Assembly (NCBI GenBank): GCA_023151315.1
Contig: JAKLJE010000006.1
Coordinates: forward strand, 1-64,000
DNA from: Bacteroidia bacterium
Lineage (GTDB): Bacteria; Bacteroidota; Bacteroidia; Palsa-965
Direction: 5' to 3'
DNA: 64,000 nt
Part shown: piece after piece, positions 63,401 through 64,000 of the stretch
Numbering within the stretch: position 1 is the stretch's first letter
Layout of the letters: the number at the start of each line of letters is the position of its first letter
The notes under the pieces: generated by a model
The model's input: the letters and a program-made list of their open reading frames with translations, nothing else
What the model was told of the DNA's origin: nothing
Databases searched by the model: none
Position numbers and translations under genes: made by a program

Positions 63401-64000
63401 TGGTCAGCGATTACAAGGATGCACTTCAGTTCGTAAATGACTATTTTCAGCTAAACTATTCTTCATTTCTGAATAAGTACTTTCCAGGAAGTAAACAGGA
63501 TACGATCAAACGTAACATTACTCCTGCAAAGTTCAAACAGCTGTTTGGAGACCTTTCGCCTCGTCAACATAAAATCATCGCAGACAAATCTTCACCTTAC
63601 ATCGTTGTAGCCGCTGGACCCGGAAGCGGTAAAACGAAAACACTTGTTCACAAATTGGCGTCATTACTTTTAATGGAAGACGTGAAGCACGAACAGTTGC
63701 TAATGGTGACATTCTCCCGAGCAGCAGCGTCTGAATTTAAGAAGCGTTTGTTTGAGCTGATTGGGAATGCCGCAGCTTTTATTGAGATTAAAACATTTCA
63801 TTCTTATTGCTTCGATCTCCTTGGAAAAGTAGGTTCATTGGAGAAGTCAGACGAGATTATCCGTGCCACTGTCGAGAAAATTAAATCCGGGGATGTGGAG
63901 ATTAACCGAATCACCAAAACGGTTCTGGTAATTGATGAAGCTCAAGACATGGATCAGCACGAATTCGATCTGGTGAGAGCTTTAATGGAATCCAATGAGG
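60415..64000 (+). CDS. DEDD exonuclease - RecQ helicase - UvrD helicase fusion (partial)
   Basis: One frame is open from the ATG at 60415 through the window end (at least 1195 codons), 20 bases after mcrC. Residues 1-120 resemble a DEDD exonuclease (FIDTEID with D8 and E10, CGHNIIHHD with D58, NDCYKA with D112); the usual His five residues before the last Asp is not seen. A CLKGCEYC cysteine cluster lies near 232-239. Residues 280-600 are RecQ (FPTGGGKS, IDEAHCFSSWGHDFR, GRAGRDE). A linker with winged-helix-like parts follows. From 1050 a UvrD core begins (SPRQHKII, VVAAGPGSGKTKTL, VLVIDEAQDMD). The end is missing. It likely unwinds and degrades DNA as part of the defence operon. Confidence 0.85.
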   Translation, partial: MTNITFIDTEIDPKKYRILDIGALKDDGKTFHANSISQFSEFVKGSTFLCGHNIIHHDLKFIGDAVRNAGIPPANAIDTLYLSPLLFPTNPYHKLLKDDKWFPEESSNPLNDCYKAKDLFYDEVNAFNSLNPDIKSIFFSLLGDKREFAAFFRFVNYSTESNSLPEIIRSVLHGSLCNESPLEKLVKEFPVELAYCIALINSQSRYSITPRWVLITFPNLERVMYQLRGKPCLKGCEYCNKAQNIHSALYHFFGFQRFRTYGGEPLQEKAVRAAGENKSLLAVFPTGGGKSLTFQIPALMAGENVKGLTVIISPLQSLMKDQVDNLEKNNRTEAVTINGLLDPIERAKSIHRVENGSASILYIAPESLRSKTIERLLLGRNIVRFVIDEAHCFSSWGHDFRVDYLYIGDFIKQLQQKKGTGENIPVSCFTATAKQNVIQDIREYFRSKLNLELELFTTTATRSNLHYKVLLCQEEEEKYNRIRNLVEEKNCPTIVYVSRTKRAEVLSKRLNEDGFSARTFHGKMEVRDKTANQNAFISGDVPIMVATSAFGMGVDKKNVGLVIHYDISDSLENYIQEAGRAGRDETIEADCYVLYNEEDLSKHFILLNQTKLSIKEIQQVWKAIKDLTRFRSTMSNSALEIARKAGWDHQIDEIETRVTTAISALEESGYLKRGQNMPRVFANSIVSKNADEAIAKINGSSRFDEKQKISAARIIRKLFSTKSRRHVNDEVAESRIDYISDHLGIVKEDVIRVINLMREENILADAQDLTAYIKRGENSTKSLNLVDWISRMEIEILKMFEEDETVVNLKEINEKLETLGCRGVNPERIRTIFNFWTIKNWIKKHLHEGSKNHMTVRFLLNRKELIQKIEKRQQIARHIVFQLFKKSNEDKKSDGKDEALVEFSVLELKNAYEKENVLFKSAASIDDIEDALFYLSRIESIKIEGGFLVTYNRLTIDRLETNNRIQYKSENYEKLNQFYEQKVQQIHIVGEYAKKMVSDYKDALQFVNDYFQLNYSSFLNKYFPGSKQDTIKRNITPAKFKQLFGDLSPRQHKIIADKSSPYIVVAAGPGSGKTKTLVHKLASLLLMEDVKHEQLLMVTFSRAAASEFKKRLFELIGNAAAFIEIKTFHSYCFDLLGKVGSLEKSDEIIRATVEKIKSGDVEINRITKTVLVIDEAQDMDQHEFDLVRALMESNE

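Overview
The window comes from a member of the Bacteroidota. The evidence is type IX secretion (T9SS) C-terminal sorting domains on several large secreted proteins, promoters of the TTG-N19/20-TAnnTTTG type, a tmRNA whose tag reads GESNYALAA, a heavy-metal RND pump fused to its outer membrane channel, and weak Shine-Dalgarno sites. I cannot assign it below phylum level. I see no rRNA, tRNA or CRISPR array.

Layout. 0-2.6 kb: membrane proteins (DUF2238, an unknown two-TM protein, DUF486) and a lipoprotein cytochrome c. 2.7-9.4 kb: a minus-strand efflux operon (TetR regulator, small lipoprotein, TolC, adaptor, HAE1-type RND pump), with one 16-bp palindrome at the tetR promoter and a second at the start of tolC. 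9.4-17.8 kb: a mutagenic-repair neighbourhood with a divergent SRAP-fold protein, a second DnaE, DNA polymerase IV, an NAD(P)H oxidoreductase and an XRE-S24 LexA-like regulator. A 15-bp palindrome lies at the regulator promoter and again 0.9 kb upstream. Three small genes (four-helix-bundle, GxxExxY, GIY-YIG) sit here, each inside a different short-repeat family. 18.3-28.6 kb: heme A synthase, a CusA/CzcA-OMP fusion with its adaptor, a U32 protein overlapping a ferredoxin, a mosaic of mini-hairpins, and a RluF-like pseudouridine synthase. 28.6-44.4 kb: four T9SS cargo proteins (830-1887 aa) and a lipoprotein.

44.6-64 kb: tmRNA (ssrA) followed by a genomic island. The island begins with candidate integrase arm sites and a tyrosine recombinase broken by a frameshift. 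Small accessory genes and a minus-strand SIR2 gene follow. A co-directional run then starts at 49.66 kb and runs off the window: PLD-SNF2 helicase, amino-methyltransferase, McrB, McrC, and a DEDD-exonuclease/RecQ/UvrD fusion. Overlapping starts and stops or gaps of 27 bp or less suggest one operon of at least 14.3 kb.

How the genes may work together (inference). The methyltransferase would mark self DNA and the PLD-SNF2 protein would attack unmarked DNA. McrBC would cut foreign modified-cytosine DNA, the exonuclease-helicase fusion would process DNA, and SIR2 could act through NAD depletion. I cannot match the operon to a named system: it lacks the PglZ protein of BREX and the DUF1998 protein of DISARM. 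It is the strongest candidate here for an undescribed system. The repeat-nested small genes at 13-18.3 kb are the second.
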